This document shows, one piece after another, positions 9,039 to 20,400 of a stretch of 64,000 nucleotides of DNA. Source of the DNA: an uncultured Oscillospiraceae bacterium (GTDB lineage Bacteria > Bacillota > Clostridia > Oscillospirales > Acutalibacteraceae). The first letter of the stretch is position 1. The number at the start of each line of letters is the position of its first letter. The position numbers were made by a program, and so were the translations under genes. The stretch spans positions 37,774 to 101,773 of the forward strand of contig USJL01000004.1 of NCBI GenBank assembly GCA_900555015.1. Reading direction: 5' to 3'. The notes beneath the pieces are model-generated. The model had not been told where the DNA came from and did not search any database. It worked only from the letters and a program-made list of their open reading frames with translations.

Positions 9039-10171
9039 TAGTCTAAAAAGTCCTTTAATTTTTTACTTCTGCTTGGATGACGTAATTTTCTAAGCGCCTT
9101 TGCTTCAATTTGTCTAATTCTTTCTCTTGTTACGTTAAATTCCTTACCGACTTCTTCAAGAGTTTTAGGATTACCGTCTTCAAGACCGAAACGAAGAGAT
9201 AAAACTTTTTCTTCTCTTGGAGTTAATGTTTTAAGAACTTCAGAAAGTTGTTCTTTAAGCAGGCTCATTGAAGCTGCATCGGCAGGTGCAAGAGCATCAT
9301 CATCCGGAATAAAATCTCCCAAATGAGAATCTTCCTCTTCACCGATTGGTGTTTCAAGAGAAACAGGTTCTTGTGCAACACGGAGAATCTCACGAACTCT
9401 GTCTGCCGGCATATCAAGGTACTCGGCAATTTCTTCAGGAGTAGGTTCTTTTCCGTTTTGATGAAGTAATTGACTATTTGCTTTCTTAACTTTATTAATT
9501 GTTTCAACCATATGAACAGGAATTCTTATAGTTCTCGCTTGGTCAGCGATAGCACGTGTAATAGCTTGTCTAATCCACCAAGTAGCATAAGTTGAAAACT
9601 TAAATCCTTTTGTGTAATCAAATTTATCTACTGCCTTTATAAGACCCATATTACCTTCTTGAATCAAATCAAGAAATTGCATTCCTCTGCCTACATAGCG
9701 TTTTGCAATGCTTACAACAAGACGAAGGTTTGCTTCAGCAAGACGTTTTTTAGCAACAGGATCATCGTCTGCAATTCTGATTGCATACTCAATTTCCTCT
9801 TCGGGAGTTAAAAGCGGAACTCGTCCTATTTCTTTAAGATAAACTTTAACAGGGTCGTCCATTGCTGCATTATCATTTGTAGCAACAGTATCGGCAGCGT
9901 CTGTTTCCTTAGGCAAATCGACTTCAAGTGTTATACCGTCAAGTGCTTCGGATGAAAAATCATCAATAATATTGATATTTGCACCGTCGATTAAATCATT
10001 GAGCTTTTCAAGCTCATCAACATCAAGGTCAAGCTCAACAATAAGATTGTCTATTTCCTGAGCTGTTAAATGACCGGATGCTTTACCTTTTTCAACTAAC
10101 TTTTTAAAAGCCGCTGTTTTTTTGTCTTCAGGTACCTGTTGATTTGGCATTACTTTGTTTTTGTTTTCCAT
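9038..10171 (-). CDS. rpoD: Primary sigma factor RpoD/SigA
   Basis: A 377-residue sigma-70. Region 1.1 is about residues 20-85. Region 1.2 is [19 protein letters not shown]. Region 2 contains [39 protein letters not shown] and the promoter-melting/-10 helix [17 protein letters not shown]. Region 4 ends in [20 protein letters not shown]. It directs RNA polymerase to housekeeping promoters. It lies 17 bases after dnaG, the classic dnaG-rpoD pair, here without rpsU in front. The TTGnnn-17-TATAAT-like sites noted elsewhere in this window fit its specificity. Confidence 0.97.
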   Translation of the reverse strand: MENKNKVMPNQQVPEDKKTAAFKKLVEKGKASGHLTAQEIDNLIVELDLDVDELEKLNDLIDGANINIIDDFSSEALDGITLEVDLPKETDAADTVATNDNAAMDDPVKVYLKEIGRVPLLTPEEEIEYAIRIADDDPVAKKRLAEANLRLVVSIAKRYVGRGMQFLDLIQEGNMGLIKAVDKFDYTKGFKFSTYATWWIRQAITRAIADQARTIRIPVHMVETINKVKKANSQLLHQNGKEPTPEEIAEYLDMPADRVREILRVAQEPVSLETPIGEEEDSHLGDFIPDDDALAPADAASMSLLKEQLSEVLKTLTPREEKVLSLRFGLEDGNPKTLEEVGKEFNVTRERIRQIEAKALRKLRHPSRSKKLKDFLD

Positions 10172-10188
10172 TAATATACTCCTCTTAA

Positions 10189-11922
10189 TTATGTATTTGC
10201 AAACATTTTTCTAAACTCATCGTCGCTTAATCCGCTTGGCGATTTTTTGTTTGATTTTTCATATTCATCTTTAATAATCTTAACGCAATCGGCATACTCG
10301 GCTTTTGGATTTGCACTTTCTGTGCCCCGTGCCATAATGCCGGATAATTTTGCGGATTCATCCATTGTTAAAGAATCGCCGAAATTCATTAAATCGGCAT
10401 CCTCACCGGATGAAATTTTTGAAATTATTAAATCATAGCATTTTTTATAAAAGCCGCCGGACATTAAATCGCTATTAAAATTGCTTGAACTTTTATAGCA
10501 ATCCGGATAATTTATAAGTAAATATATAAAACGCTCTTCGGCTTTTATTTTCTTTGTGGTAGCATCATTATCATAACTGATTTTTGCATTACTTTTTAAA
10601 TTATCTGAAATAATCTTATTATACTGCCTTCTTCTGTCACTATAGGATGTGCGTGAAACATAATTATCAAACTGTGCTTCTAAACTTCTTTTTTCAATCC
10701 CAAGTTCTTCGGAAATTCTTGATAAGTACAAATCTTTCTCAATAGGATTTACACCTTTTAAAATTTTTATTACCTCATTTGCAAAATCCGACTTACCTTG
10801 CGTCGTATTAAGATTATACTTATTACGTAATTTCAAAATTTTATATTCAATTTCATTTGTTGCGCCGTCGAGCATTGCACCGAATTTCTCGGCACCGACC
10901 GTTTTAATAATTTCATCCGGGTCTTTTCCATAACTGAATGAAGGAACACGCACCTTAATATCTGTATTTTTAAACATTTCAACGGAACGCGCTACAGCCT
11001 TTTGCCCTGCTTCGTCGGCATCATAAGCCAATATAACCTCTTTTGCATAGCGGCATATTAATTTAACCTGTTCTTGCGTAAGTGCTGTTCCGCAGCCGGC
11101 AACGGCATTTGTAAAACCTGCTTGATGCATTGTTATTACATCCATATAACCTTCACAAAGAATAATCGTATCTTTTCCGCTGTCTTTTGCAAAATTTAAC
11201 GCAAATAATTCATTGGTTTTTTTATATGCCAATGTATCGTTTGTGTTAATATACTTTGGTTTACTGTCATCAAGAACTCTTCCGCCAAATGCAATAACAT
11301 TACCGCGCACGTCAATAATCGGTGTCATTACTCTTCCGCGGAATCTGTCATAATAACCTTTTTGACCTTTTGTAACCAAACCGGCTTCGGCAAGTTCAAC
11401 ATCTTTAAATCCTAAATTATGAAGATGGATTCTCAGTGCGTTCCATGTATTCGGCGCCATACCCAAACCAAAATGAGTAATTGTTTTTAATGAAAGTCCC
11501 CTGTTTACAAAATAATCAAGTCCTGCTTTTCCGTCTGAACTTATAAGATACGAATGATAAAACTTAGCTGCCTCTCTGTTAGCTTGAAGAATTCTGCGAC
11601 GTTTTTTTGCAAAAGAATCATCAAAACCCTGTTGAGGCATATCCAGCCCGGCTTTATCAGCTAAATATTTTACTGCGTCAATATAGTCTAAATTTTCAAT
11701 TCTGCGAATAAAGCCAACGGCATCGCCGCCGGCACCGCAACCAAAACAATAAAAAGATTGAGTTTCCGGATAAACTGTAAAAGACGGTGTTTTTTCATTG
11801 TGAAAAGGACACAAACCAACAAAAGTCGAACCGCGTCTTTTCAAGCTCACATAACTTGAAACAATATCTTCAATATCTGTTTTATATTTTAATTCTTGTA
11901 AAAAAGTATCATTTAAAGCCAT
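10189..11922 (-). CDS. dnaG: DNA primase
   Basis: A 577-residue primase. The N-terminal zinc-binding domain has C-x2-H and C-x2-C ligands in [11 protein letters not shown] and [11 protein letters not shown]. It is followed by the catalytic core with [16 protein letters not shown] and the TOPRIM motifs EGYMDVI and [12 protein letters not shown] variable C-terminus ([15 protein letters not shown]) would bind DnaB helicase. It makes RNA primers at the replication fork. The ATG has AAAGGGGTG upstream and the gene heads the rpoD operon. Confidence 0.96.
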   Translation of the reverse strand: MALNDTFLQELKYKTDIEDIVSSYVSLKRRGSTFVGLCPFHNEKTPSFTVYPETQSFYCFGCGAGGDAVGFIRRIENLDYIDAVKYLADKAGLDMPQQGFDDSFAKKRRRILQANREAAKFYHSYLISSDGKAGLDYFVNRGLSLKTITHFGLGMAPNTWNALRIHLHNLGFKDVELAEAGLVTKGQKGYYDRFRGRVMTPIIDVRGNVIAFGGRVLDDSKPKYINTNDTLAYKKTNELFALNFAKDSGKDTIILCEGYMDVITMHQAGFTNAVAGCGTALTQEQVKLICRYAKEVILAYDADEAGQKAVARSVEMFKNTDIKVRVPSFSYGKDPDEIIKTVGAEKFGAMLDGATNEIEYKILKLRNKYNLNTTQGKSDFANEVIKILKGVNPIEKDLYLSRISEELGIEKRSLEAQFDNYVSRTSYSDRRRQYNKIISDNLKSNAKISYDNDATTKKIKAEERFIYLLINYPDCYKSSSNFNSDLMSGGFYKKCYDLIISKISSGEDADLMNFGDSLTMDESAKLSGIMARGTESANPKAEYADCVKIIKDEYEKSNKKSPSGLSDDEFRKMFANT

Positions 11923-11972
11923 TAAAACACCCCTTTCGTGAAAATTGTAAAATAAAGAAATATTTAAAAATA

Positions 11973-12000
11973 ATCATAACATTCTTATAATTATACGCAA
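11973..12000 (-). promoter_or_regulatory. dnaG: Promoter for the dnaG-rpoD operon
   Basis: Minus-strand TTGCGT (11995-12000), a 16-base spacer and TATGAT (11973-11978) preceded by TG at the extended -10 position. It lies about 50 bases before the dnaG start, inside the divergent region shared with the metallophosphoesterase. Confidence 0.6.
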
Positions 12001-12032
12001 AAAAACAAAAAAATCCTTTAATTAATATTATC

Positions 12033-12061
12033 TTGACTTGAAAGAATTAAAATATTATCAT
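12033..12061 (+). promoter_or_regulatory. Promoter for the metallophosphoesterase gene
   Basis: TTGACT (12033-12038), 17 bases, TATCAT (12056-12061). Predicted transcription would begin near 12068, right at the GAGG ribosome site, giving a very short leader to the ATG at 12080. This argues that a possible TTG start at 12038 is not used. Confidence 0.55.
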
Positions 12062-12079
12062 CATATTGAGGTAAACAAT

Positions 12080-12937
12080 ATGAAATACATAATAATCATT
12101 GCAATTATTGTAGCAATATTTGCCTTTTGCTACTATGAAAACAACAAAATTGATATAACAAAATATGAACTTAATAATGAAAATGTATTTGATAAAATTA
12201 AAATTGTTCAACTTTCTGATTTACATTCAAAGCCTTTTTACAGAGCAATAGAAAAAATTAAAAAAATAAATCCTGATCTAATTGTGATTACAGGTGATTA
12301 TATAAACGACCGTTGCAAGCGTAAAAACGAAATGTTGGAATTTGGAAAAGCTCTGGTAAAAATTGCCCCTGTTTTTTACATTACCGGCAATCATGAAAGA
12401 AGACTTGATTGCTTTGAAGAACTTATGGAAGAATTAAGAAACATCGGTTTTAACGTTCTTTTGAATGAAGTGCAATCTATCAATATAAACAACACAGAAA
12501 TCCATATTCTCGGCTTAGATGAAAATCAGGCAAACTTTGAAGATTACAAAGCAAGAAAAAAAGGCACATTTAAATACAAAGATATGAGTAAGTACTTTAG
12601 AAAGCTTGAAAATGCAAATGGAATCAAAATTGTTTTAAGCCACTTCCCTGAAAACTTCAAAGGGATTAAAGAAATGAATTACTCCCAATATGACTTTGAT
12701 ATTCAATTTTCGGGACATGCCCACGGAGGTCAATTTATATTACCATTTATTGGGCCTGTTTTTTCACCCGGTCAGGGTCTTTTTCCAAAATATGCAAAAG
12801 GTTCTTTCGGCACAAGACCAAAATTAATAATCAGCCGAGGAATGGGAAATGCCGAATTTCCGTTGAGATTATTCAATCATCCTGAAATTAACGAAGTTAC
12901 CATAAAAAATGATAACGCACAAAATAAAGCAGATTAA
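12080..12937 (+). CDS. Membrane-anchored calcineurin-like metallophosphoesterase
   Basis: 285 residues. An N-terminal hydrophobic helix (about residues 3-19) is followed by the metallophosphoesterase motifs in order: QLSDLHS, ITGDYIND, ITGNHERR, LSHFPENF and SGHAHGGQF. This arrangement resembles YkuE/YaeI-type phosphoesterases, some of which act on lipid phosphates; the substrate here is not known. The ATG at 12080 has GAGG 8 bases before it; the longer frame from 12038 overlaps the promoter and is not favoured. The gene is monocistronic, divergent from dnaG and convergent with yigZ. Confidence 0.88.
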   Translation: MKYIIIIAIIVAIFAFCYYENNKIDITKYELNNENVFDKIKIVQLSDLHSKPFYRAIEKIKKINPDLIVITGDYINDRCKRKNEMLEFGKALVKIAPVFYITGNHERRLDCFEELMEELRNIGFNVLLNEVQSININNTEIHILGLDENQANFEDYKARKKGTFKYKDMSKYFRKLENANGIKIVLSHFPENFKGIKEMNYSQYDFDIQFSGHAHGGQFILPFIGPVFSPGQGLFPKYAKGSFGTRPKLIISRGMGNAEFPLRLFNHPEINEVTIKNDNAQNKAD

Positions 12938-12956
12938 AAATCTGCTTTATTTTTTA
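12924..12956. terminator. Bidirectional terminator between metallophosphoesterase and yigZ
   Basis: A 12-pair inverted repeat (12924-12935 with 12939-12950), loop of three, with a T-run on the plus side and A-run on the other. It includes the plus-strand stop codon and serves two convergent genes. Confidence 0.8.
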
Positions 12957-13577
12957 TACTTTTGAAAATTTTTCGCCAATTAAAACAGAAGTGTACAATC
13001 CGTTGCTGATATCGGTTAATTTTTCATTAAAAAGCATTTCTTTATCTGCTTTAATTGAAAATTTAATGTTAATTTTATCGGTATATTCGGTATTTTCGAT
13101 ATTTGCACAAAAATCATTTAATAAAATATTTAAGCGCTCATAAAAAGAATAATCAATGCATACACTTAAAATTTTACATGGTGCCATGGTTATAATGTTA
13201 CCCGAATTCAAAGCAATTTTAGAGCCATGGGAATATGCACGAACAAGGCCGCCTGCACCAAGTAAAGTACCGCCAAAATAGCGAGTTACTACAACGCAAA
13301 CATCAACCACGCCGTTTTTTAATAAAACATCCAAAACAGGCACACCTGCGGTTCCCGACGGTTCACCATCATCACTGTAACGTTGAATATTATTTTCTCT
13401 AAGTATATATGCATAAACATTATGAGTGGCATCCCAATGTTTTGATTTAATTTTGCTAATAAAATCAGTTGCTTCGTCAACGGATTTTACAGGTTTGACA
13501 TAACCGATAAATTTTGACTTTTTTTCTACAAATTCGTCATTACTTTCAAATTCAACAGTTTTATATTCTTGTAACAT
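12954..13577 (-). CDS. yigZ: YigZ/IMPACT family protein
   Basis: A 207-residue protein with the UPF0029 signature: KSKFIGYVKPV, then HWDATHNVYAYIL, YSDDGEPSGTAGVPVLDVL and VTRYFGGTLLGAGGLVRAYS. The C-terminal part (about 135-207) is the DUF1949 ferredoxin-like domain. Relatives are linked to translation regulation, but the bacterial role is unclear. The gene follows the rpmE terminator by a few bases and may have its own promoter, which I could not identify. Confidence 0.88.
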   Translation of the reverse strand: MLQEYKTVEFESNDEFVEKKSKFIGYVKPVKSVDEATDFISKIKSKHWDATHNVYAYILRENNIQRYSDDGEPSGTAGVPVLDVLLKNGVVDVCVVVTRYFGGTLLGAGGLVRAYSHGSKIALNSGNIITMAPCKILSVCIDYSFYERLNILLNDFCANIENTEYTDKINIKFSIKADKEMLFNEKLTDISNGLYTSVLIGEKFSKV

Positions 13578-13592
13578 AATTAATCACCGAAG

Positions 13593-13621
13593 AAAAAAGG
13601 CAACGCAAAACTGCGTTGCCG
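13593..13621 (-). terminator. Terminator of rpmE
   Basis: Perfect 9-pair GC-rich stem (13599-13607 with 13612-13620), four-base loop, followed on the minus strand by six T. It lies 10 bases after the rpmE stop. Confidence 0.88.
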
Positions 13622-13630
13622 AAAATTACA

Positions 13631-13834
13631 TTAAGCTTTTTTTCCGTATCTTTTGTTAAATCTATCAACACGTCCGCCTGTATCAACAAGTTTTTGCTTG
13701 CCTGTGTAGAACGGATGACATTTTGAACAGATATCAACTTTAAGTTCGCTCTTTGTGCTCTTTGTTTCATAAGTAGCACCGCATGCACACTTTACTGTGC
13801 AAGTATCGTAATTTGGATGAATTCCGTCTTTCAT
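13631..13834 (-). CDS. rpmE: Ribosomal protein bL31
   Basis: 67 residues beginning [19 protein letters not shown]. It keeps zinc ligands in KCACG and [14 protein letters not shown], so it is the zinc-binding (C+) form of L31, followed by the conserved [12 protein letters not shown] tail. The longer frame to 13885 is ignored because GAGGTGAAAATA immediately precedes the ATG at 13834 and a strong promoter overlaps the extension. Confidence 0.95.
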   Translation of the reverse strand: MKDGIHPNYDTCTVKCACGATYETKSTKSELKVDICSKCHPFYTGKQKLVDTGGRVDRFNKRYGKKA

Positions 13835-13873
13835 TATTTTCACCTCGTTTGCAGTAATATTACAACATTTGGA

Positions 13874-13902
13874 ATGATACCACAATTAGCGTTAAAATGC
13901 AA
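13874..13902 (-). promoter_or_regulatory. rpmE: Promoter of rpmE
   Basis: Minus-strand TTGCAT (13897-13902), 17-base spacer, TATCAT (13874-13879), about 40 bases before the rpmE ATG and just after the addA stop. Confidence 0.7.
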
Positions 13903-13916
13903 GTATTTTTTTTAAA

Positions 13917-16900
13917 TTATTCATAACAACAAATTTTTCCAAGATGAAATGAATATAAAACTGCTTGTTTTACTTTTTTGTTAAGCGTTTTAGAAACAGC
14001 ATTTTTATAAAATCCAATTTGATTTTTATACATTTCAAGTAACTCATGTTCATCATTAACTTTATCGGTTTTATAATCAACAAGAACAAGTTCTCCGTTT
14101 TCTTCAAAAACGCAGTCGCAAATTCCTTGTATTAAAACCTCTTCGTCTGAATTAATTTCATTAAGTTGAGAAAGTTTAACAAAAGAAGAAACCTTCATTT
14201 CTCTGTGTATAACACTTGAATTAAACATTCTTTTTGCAAATGACGATGAAAACAATTCTTTCAACGCCTTTTTATCTAAGCTGTTTGCCTGCTCATTTGA
14301 AATATATCCCAAACTTACAAGGCACGAAATTTCATTATCTAAATTATTTGTTGCGTTTTCATAATCACAAAACTGCATAAACATATGCATTGCTGTTCCC
14401 TTTTGACCGGGTGTCATTCCGCTTTTGTTTAAAAAGGCAGGTTTTTTTGTTGCAAAATATTTAAAAGATTTTTCTCTTTTATCGAGTTCGGAAGCGTTTC
14501 TTTTGGCACTTATTTCACTTAAATTCATATACGGATATGTATAATCAAGTTTTTTTGTAACGGAATTTACAATGTCCATATTAGGCAAAACTTTTTCTAC
14601 TTCAATTTCTTCAATCTTTATATCGTCATCATCAACAAATTCAATTTTCATATCAAAATCAGATTGAACGGGTGTAATATTAAATTTAGTTTTTTCACGC
14701 AAAACTTTTCCGTTTTCATGAAGTAAAGCGGCAAGCAAGATATAATCGCCGTCCGAATCAAATCTTTTAATATAATACGGATTAATCGAATTACCGTTGA
14801 TTTTAGATGCCAATTTATTAATTTTGCTTTCTATTGAGTTGCCGCAAGTTTCAAAAACAATGAATTGTTCTTTGGCTCTTGTTAAGGCAACGTACAAAAC
14901 GCGCAAATTTTCACCGGCTGAATCTTCTTTGTTGCTTTTTTGAACCGCATAGTACGGAAGTGTAGGCGTTTGATACAAATATTCTTCATTATGTCTTTTA
15001 ACGCCGATTCCGGAAGGTGAAAGCAAAAACTTATCGCTTAAACTTCTTGTATTATATTGACGTGCCGCGCCTGCTAACATAACAATAGGAAATTCCAATC
15101 CTTTTGAATGATGAATACTCATTAAAGAAACTGCATTTTCCATTCCGGAATTCAAAATTTGATTTTCTATACCCACACCTGTTGACTGAACTTTTGTTAT
15201 AAGTCGCATAAAAGAAGTTAGCCCCACACTGTCGGATGCATCAAAATCTTCAGCAAATGCAATTAATGAATTAATGTTTTGACAGCGCTGTTCACCGTTT
15301 CCCATTGCCTTGGCAAAAGAATAAATATTTTTATATTCGCACAAATACTTAATGAAATATGAAACAGACATTGTTACGGCGTTTTTGCGCAATATTTTTA
15401 AATCATTTAAAAAATTCTTAACCTTATCTGTATCACTTCTGAGAACGGCGGAATACAGACTGCCTTTTTTTGAATTAATTCTTATTTGTGCCATTTCATC
15501 TGCACTGAATCCGTAAACAGCAGACATCATAACAGAAAGCAATGCAACATCCTGCATAGGATTATCAATAATTTGCAAGTATGAAAGCAATAATTTAATT
15601 TCATTACATTCAAGCAAATTTGATTTATCATCACAAACAACCGGAATTCCGAAAGAAGTTAAAATTTCATTATATTGACCTATATATTTTTTTGCTGAAC
15701 GAAGCAAAATTGCAAAATCGCCATAATCAACGTTTCTGAATTGCTTGTTTTTGGAATCCCATATTTGTTCTTTTGAATTAATCTTATTTAATATTGTTTT
15801 GGCAATACAAGTTGCCTCTTCTTCAATACTGTATTCGCTTTTAACATTATCTAAAATTTTAATTTGTACAGGCGGAATTTTTTCTTCTCCGTAATCTGCA
15901 CCGTAATTTAAAAATTCATCTTTGTTATATTCAATATCTCCAACTTCTTTTTTCATAATAACAGAAAACAAAAAGTTTACAAAGTCGCAAATACCCTTTC
16001 TTGAACGGAAATTCTTATCAAGAATAATTTTTGCGTTATCACAATTAGAATCCGAAGGATTATATAAAGTATAAGTATTTTTCTTTTCATTAAATATTTC
16101 AGGCATAGCAAGACGAAAGCGATAAATGCTTTGCTTAATATCCCCTACCATAAATCTATTATTTCCACTTGATAGTGCGGAAAAAATCATATCTTGGGCT
16201 TTGTTTGTATCTTGATATTCATCGATTAAAATCTCGTAAAAGTCTTTTTGCAAATCATTGGCAAAAGGTGTTATTTCCGCATTTCCTTTATCATCAAGAT
16301 TATACAGCAAATCCACTGTAAAATGCTCTATATCTGAAAAAGTAAAAGCATTTTCGTTTTGCTTTAATTCAAAAAGCTCATTAGAAAAATCACACACCAC
16401 TTCATATAGCCTATTTAATATCGGATACAGTTCTTCTAAATCATCTTTATTATCGGACAAAGAAATACAAAAGTATTTTGATAAATCATTTGTTATGATT
16501 TTTTTGTACGTATTTCTTGCGGAAGAAATTTCTTCCTTAACCGGTGATTCATAACCACGTTTTGAAGCAATTCTCATAAATGAAATGTTTTTATACATTT
16601 CAACAGCTTTATCCCAAGATAATTCAAGAGCAGATATTAAACCGTCAAAAATTAACATATCCGAATTTAAATTATTTAAATATCCATCATAAAGTTCATC
16701 GCTTTTATCAAGTATTTTTTTTGATTGATTAATTAAATCTTTACCAAAATTCAAATACTCAATTACTTCATTTTTGATTTTAGCAAAATAAGGCGAATCT
16801 TCTGCCGATATTTTCGGATTATACATATTAACAGCATTGCTTAACCAAACAAACGGAAATGCCTGTGCATTCATATATGTATGGATTTTCTTTAATAATT

Positions 16901-17414
16901 CGGAAAAAGTTGAATCGTTTTTAGGAGAACTTACCAAATCAACTAATTTTAAAAACAAAGGGTCTTTTTTTTCAAAATAATTATCTAATACATTATTAAT
17001 TGCAGTTTCTTCCAAAACATCAGCCTTTGTATTATTTAAAATAGTAAAATCTCTGTTAATGCCTATATTAAAAAAGTTTTCTCTTACTAAATTTATACAA
17101 AACGAATCTATTGTACATATTTTTGCTCCTGAAACAAGTGAAAGTTGACGAACTAAATTATTATCTTTTGGATTTTTCTTTAACCTTTCTTCCAAAGCTG
17201 AAGTAACACGTGATTTCATTTCTGCCGCAGCAGCATTAGTAAAAGTAACTACAAGCAATTTATCTACGTCAACAGGTTTTTTATCATTTGTTATTATGTT
17301 TAAAACACGCTCAACAAGAACGGCAGTTTTGCCTGAACCGGCAGCAGCGGAAACAAGCACATTTTTATTTCTTACATCTATTGCCATTTGCTGTTGATTA
17401 GTCCATTTTGGCAC
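13917..17414 (-). CDS. addA: ATP-dependent helicase/nuclease subunit AddA
   Basis: A 1165-residue UvrD-type helicase-nuclease. The N-terminus carries Walker A in VSAAAGSGKTAVLVERVL, motif II appears as LIDEYQDTNKAQD, and SIHHSKGLEFPIV and VLYVALTRAKEQ are motifs V and VI. The C-terminal PD-(D/E)XK nuclease has LVDYKTDKV. With AddB it processes double-strand breaks for RecA loading. It begins 2 bases after addB and is the last gene of the ligA-led run. Confidence 0.96.
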   Translation of the reverse strand: MPKWTNQQQMAIDVRNKNVLVSAAAGSGKTAVLVERVLNIITNDKKPVDVDKLLVVTFTNAAAAEMKSRVTSALEERLKKNPKDNNLVRQLSLVSGAKICTIDSFCINLVRENFFNIGINRDFTILNNTKADVLEETAINNVLDNYFEKKDPLFLKLVDLVSSPKNDSTFSELLKKIHTYMNAQAFPFVWLSNAVNMYNPKISAEDSPYFAKIKNEVIEYLNFGKDLINQSKKILDKSDELYDGYLNNLNSDMLIFDGLISALELSWDKAVEMYKNISFMRIASKRGYESPVKEEISSARNTYKKIITNDLSKYFCISLSDNKDDLEELYPILNRLYEVVCDFSNELFELKQNENAFTFSDIEHFTVDLLYNLDDKGNAEITPFANDLQKDFYEILIDEYQDTNKAQDMIFSALSSGNNRFMVGDIKQSIYRFRLAMPEIFNEKKNTYTLYNPSDSNCDNAKIILDKNFRSRKGICDFVNFLFSVIMKKEVGDIEYNKDEFLNYGADYGEEKIPPVQIKILDNVKSEYSIEEEATCIAKTILNKINSKEQIWDSKNKQFRNVDYGDFAILLRSAKKYIGQYNEILTSFGIPVVCDDKSNLLECNEIKLLLSYLQIIDNPMQDVALLSVMMSAVYGFSADEMAQIRINSKKGSLYSAVLRSDTDKVKNFLNDLKILRKNAVTMSVSYFIKYLCEYKNIYSFAKAMGNGEQRCQNINSLIAFAEDFDASDSVGLTSFMRLITKVQSTGVGIENQILNSGMENAVSLMSIHHSKGLEFPIVMLAGAARQYNTRSLSDKFLLSPSGIGVKRHNEEYLYQTPTLPYYAVQKSNKEDSAGENLRVLYVALTRAKEQFIVFETCGNSIESKINKLASKINGNSINPYYIKRFDSDGDYILLAALLHENGKVLREKTKFNITPVQSDFDMKIEFVDDDDIKIEEIEVEKVLPNMDIVNSVTKKLDYTYPYMNLSEISAKRNASELDKREKSFKYFATKKPAFLNKSGMTPGQKGTAMHMFMQFCDYENATNNLDNEISCLVSLGYISNEQANSLDKKALKELFSSSFAKRMFNSSVIHREMKVSSFVKLSQLNEINSDEEVLIQGICDCVFEENGELVLVDYKTDKVNDEHELLEMYKNQIGFYKNAVSKTLNKKVKQAVLYSFHLGKICCYE

Positions 17415-17416
17415 TG

Positions 17417-20400
17417 CTATTCCTCCTCTAACAATTTTAATACATCTTCATCTTTGTATTTTGACATTTCACGATAATTTAAAATTCTTCTGTTTGCACA
17501 AACCGAAGAATAATCACAAAACTCACATGTTTTGTCATGATAATCACCGTTAATCGGATTTTGATTAATCAAGCCTTTATGAAGAGAATTGCCCATATCT
17601 GCAATTAATAAATTAATTTTTTTACTTATTTTACCAAGTGATTCAAGTGAGGCAAAGTTACCTGAAACATCACCGGATTTATTAACTTTAACAGGTATGT
17701 ACTTTCCCTTTAAATCTTTTTCCATTGAACTTAAAATATTATGATTTTTATCATAAAGCACAATGCCTTTCATTTTATAATCGTCAGATTCCCCTTTTTT
17801 AATTTCAGTATTTTCAGTGCCTTTATTAACCTGCATAATTTTTCGTGATGCATGCATATACAACACACCTGCCGGAATTCCAGAATAATCGGAGTTTTTG
17901 TCATTACACAAAGTGAAAAGATAAACAAACATTTGCAGGTTTAATCCATATAAGATATCGGACAAATTAAATTCTTTTGCTCCTGATTTATAATCAACAA
18001 CTCTTACGTATTTTTTGCCGAATTTTTCAAGTATATCAACACGGTCAACAGAACCTTTTAAGCTTACCGTTCCACCGTTTTCAAGACTTATTTTTTGCGG
18101 CTTAACAGCCCCGTCATCATCAATACTGAGTTCAAATGCTTTTGGAACAAATTCGCATTGAGAAAACTCACCGGCAAGATGTGCCACAACACTGTTAAGC
18201 ATTTTTGAAAGCCTTAAAAACTGATACTTAAATCTTTCATTAAAAGATTCGCTGTTTGAAATTTTTTCGTTAAGATATTTAAGTAAATATTTATTAACAT
18301 TAACAGAAATTTCATTATATTTCATTTTACTTAATGCTTCGGCACCGATATCAGCAATTATATTTTCAAGAACGTAATGAATTGCCGTTCCCGTTTGCAT
18401 ATAATCAAGTTTTGCAACACGCAAAGGTCTTGCGCCTATGCCGAATTTACAAAAGTATCTGAACGCACATGAATAATAATCTTCCATTCTGGAGGCAGAT
18501 AAATACATATCCTTTCCAAACAATTCAACAGCCGTATCTTGATTTTTAATAGTAATATCTGTGTTTTCAGAAAGTTGTTTAACAGCATTATACCGTTCGT
18601 CATTTGCAAAATACTCTTTTAAAGATTCGGAAAATTCATCATTATCGCCAAAATGCTCTGCCATATATTCAAAAGCATAATTTTTGCTTTCTATCCAGTC
18701 CAACTTTGGAATTGACTTATGCTCTTTTTCAATTAAATTGGGATATATGCAACGAAGAGAAGTCAATATAGCAGAAGGAGCGGCAATATCACAGGTTTCA
18801 TTATAACTGATACATAATTTTTGTGTCGGTGCACTTACAGCCATGTAGGCAAAATAACGTTCCTGAAAATTTAAAATTTCACTAAATGAATATAATTTAA
18901 AATCTTTATCATTAAGCAAAATTCTGTCGCTTTCCGTAAAAAGGCCGCTAATAGTTACATTTTTCGGAAATTCGCCCTCATTTGCACCTATAATATAAAC
19001 AATTTTAGGATTGTCAAGCCTTATTCTGTCTGCTTGACCAAACTGAACATTGTCCACCCCCTGAGGAATTACACCTAAATCTTCAGATGAAACCATAATA
19101 TTGAAATAGGTATAAAATTCTTCTAACGGTATATATTCATCACCTATAATTTCAACCAATTTATCAAGAACATCCATAAGCATATCCCAAATACGCTCTT
19201 GTTCGTCAGCGAGAAGAATATGATTTGAAACAGATAAATTTTCGGCAATATTTTTTAAATGAATGTTTACATTAAAACGAATTAAAGTATTGAAAATTGC
19301 CGTGCAGATTTCTTTTACAGAAGCATTTTTTACTGTAAATTTAAAATCATTAAGCACTTTAAATAAATAATCTCTTGATTTATTAATTTTGGAAATTTCT
19401 TTTTTATCATTTTCCGATATTTCAGGCACAAATCCTTTTGTTGAGTTTTCAAATTCAGCACTCCATTTTTTATACCCGTTAATGTTCCAAATAAATATGT
19501 AATTTTCCAGCTTGCTAATATCGTCATCTCTTAAATCGGTTAATGATGTTTTGGCAAGGCTTAAAACGTCATCGGATTTAAAAGAATAAATAACACAGCG
19601 CAACAGATATTTTACAAAAACGATTAACGGCTGATTTTTTATGGGCTGTCTTTCATCATCAAAACAAGGAATTTCAAATTTTTTAAAAGTTGAAATTAAT
19701 TCATTGGTATATTTATTTAAATCTCTTGTAATAACTGCAATATCACGTGCTCTTATGCCTGACTTTAGATCTCTTTTTATTGAACACGCCACATAACAGC
19801 ATTCATCATAAACTGTTTTTGCCTTATAAGCTGTTATATTCTCAGTTTTTTCGTTAAAGGAAACATCACTGCGTGAAAAAATATATTTTTCACAATTAGC
19901 AATTTCATTATTTTTGGCACGATAATTTTTTGTTAAGGTTATATATTCGCATTTAACCCCACGCTTAAATGCAATTTTTTCAAGAATCGAAACGCTTTTA
20001 TTTACATAAGAGAATAAATCAAAATTATTATTTTCACCGTAAGAATCAGTTGTAAATGTAACAGTAACATTATTTGATTTTTCAACAATCAACTCTAAAA
20101 TCTTATATTCATTTGCAACAAAGCCATTAAATCCGTCAATAAAAACTTCTTTACCGCAAAGATAATCATTATTTAATAACTTATCATAAAGGCGTGAAAG
20201 ATTATCAGCGGAGTCCAAAAATTTCCCACCTATTAAATTTTCATATGCTTCAATAATAAGGCTTATGTCCTTTAATTTTTCGGAAAGAATTTCACGGTCA
20301 ATATCATCGGATACATCAAGCATTTTTTCATAAGATATATTACATGATTTCATTTCATCATATATACTGATCATTGAATTTACGAAAGACGACTTATTTA

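Noticed and set aside
12038..12079. N-terminal extension of the metallophosphoesterase from a TTG at 12038
   Set aside because: The extension overlaps a good promoter and lacks a ribosome site, while ATG 12080 has GAGG before it.
13835..13885. Longer bL31 start
   Set aside because: It overlaps the rpmE promoter and is unlike the family, which begins MKDGIHPNY.
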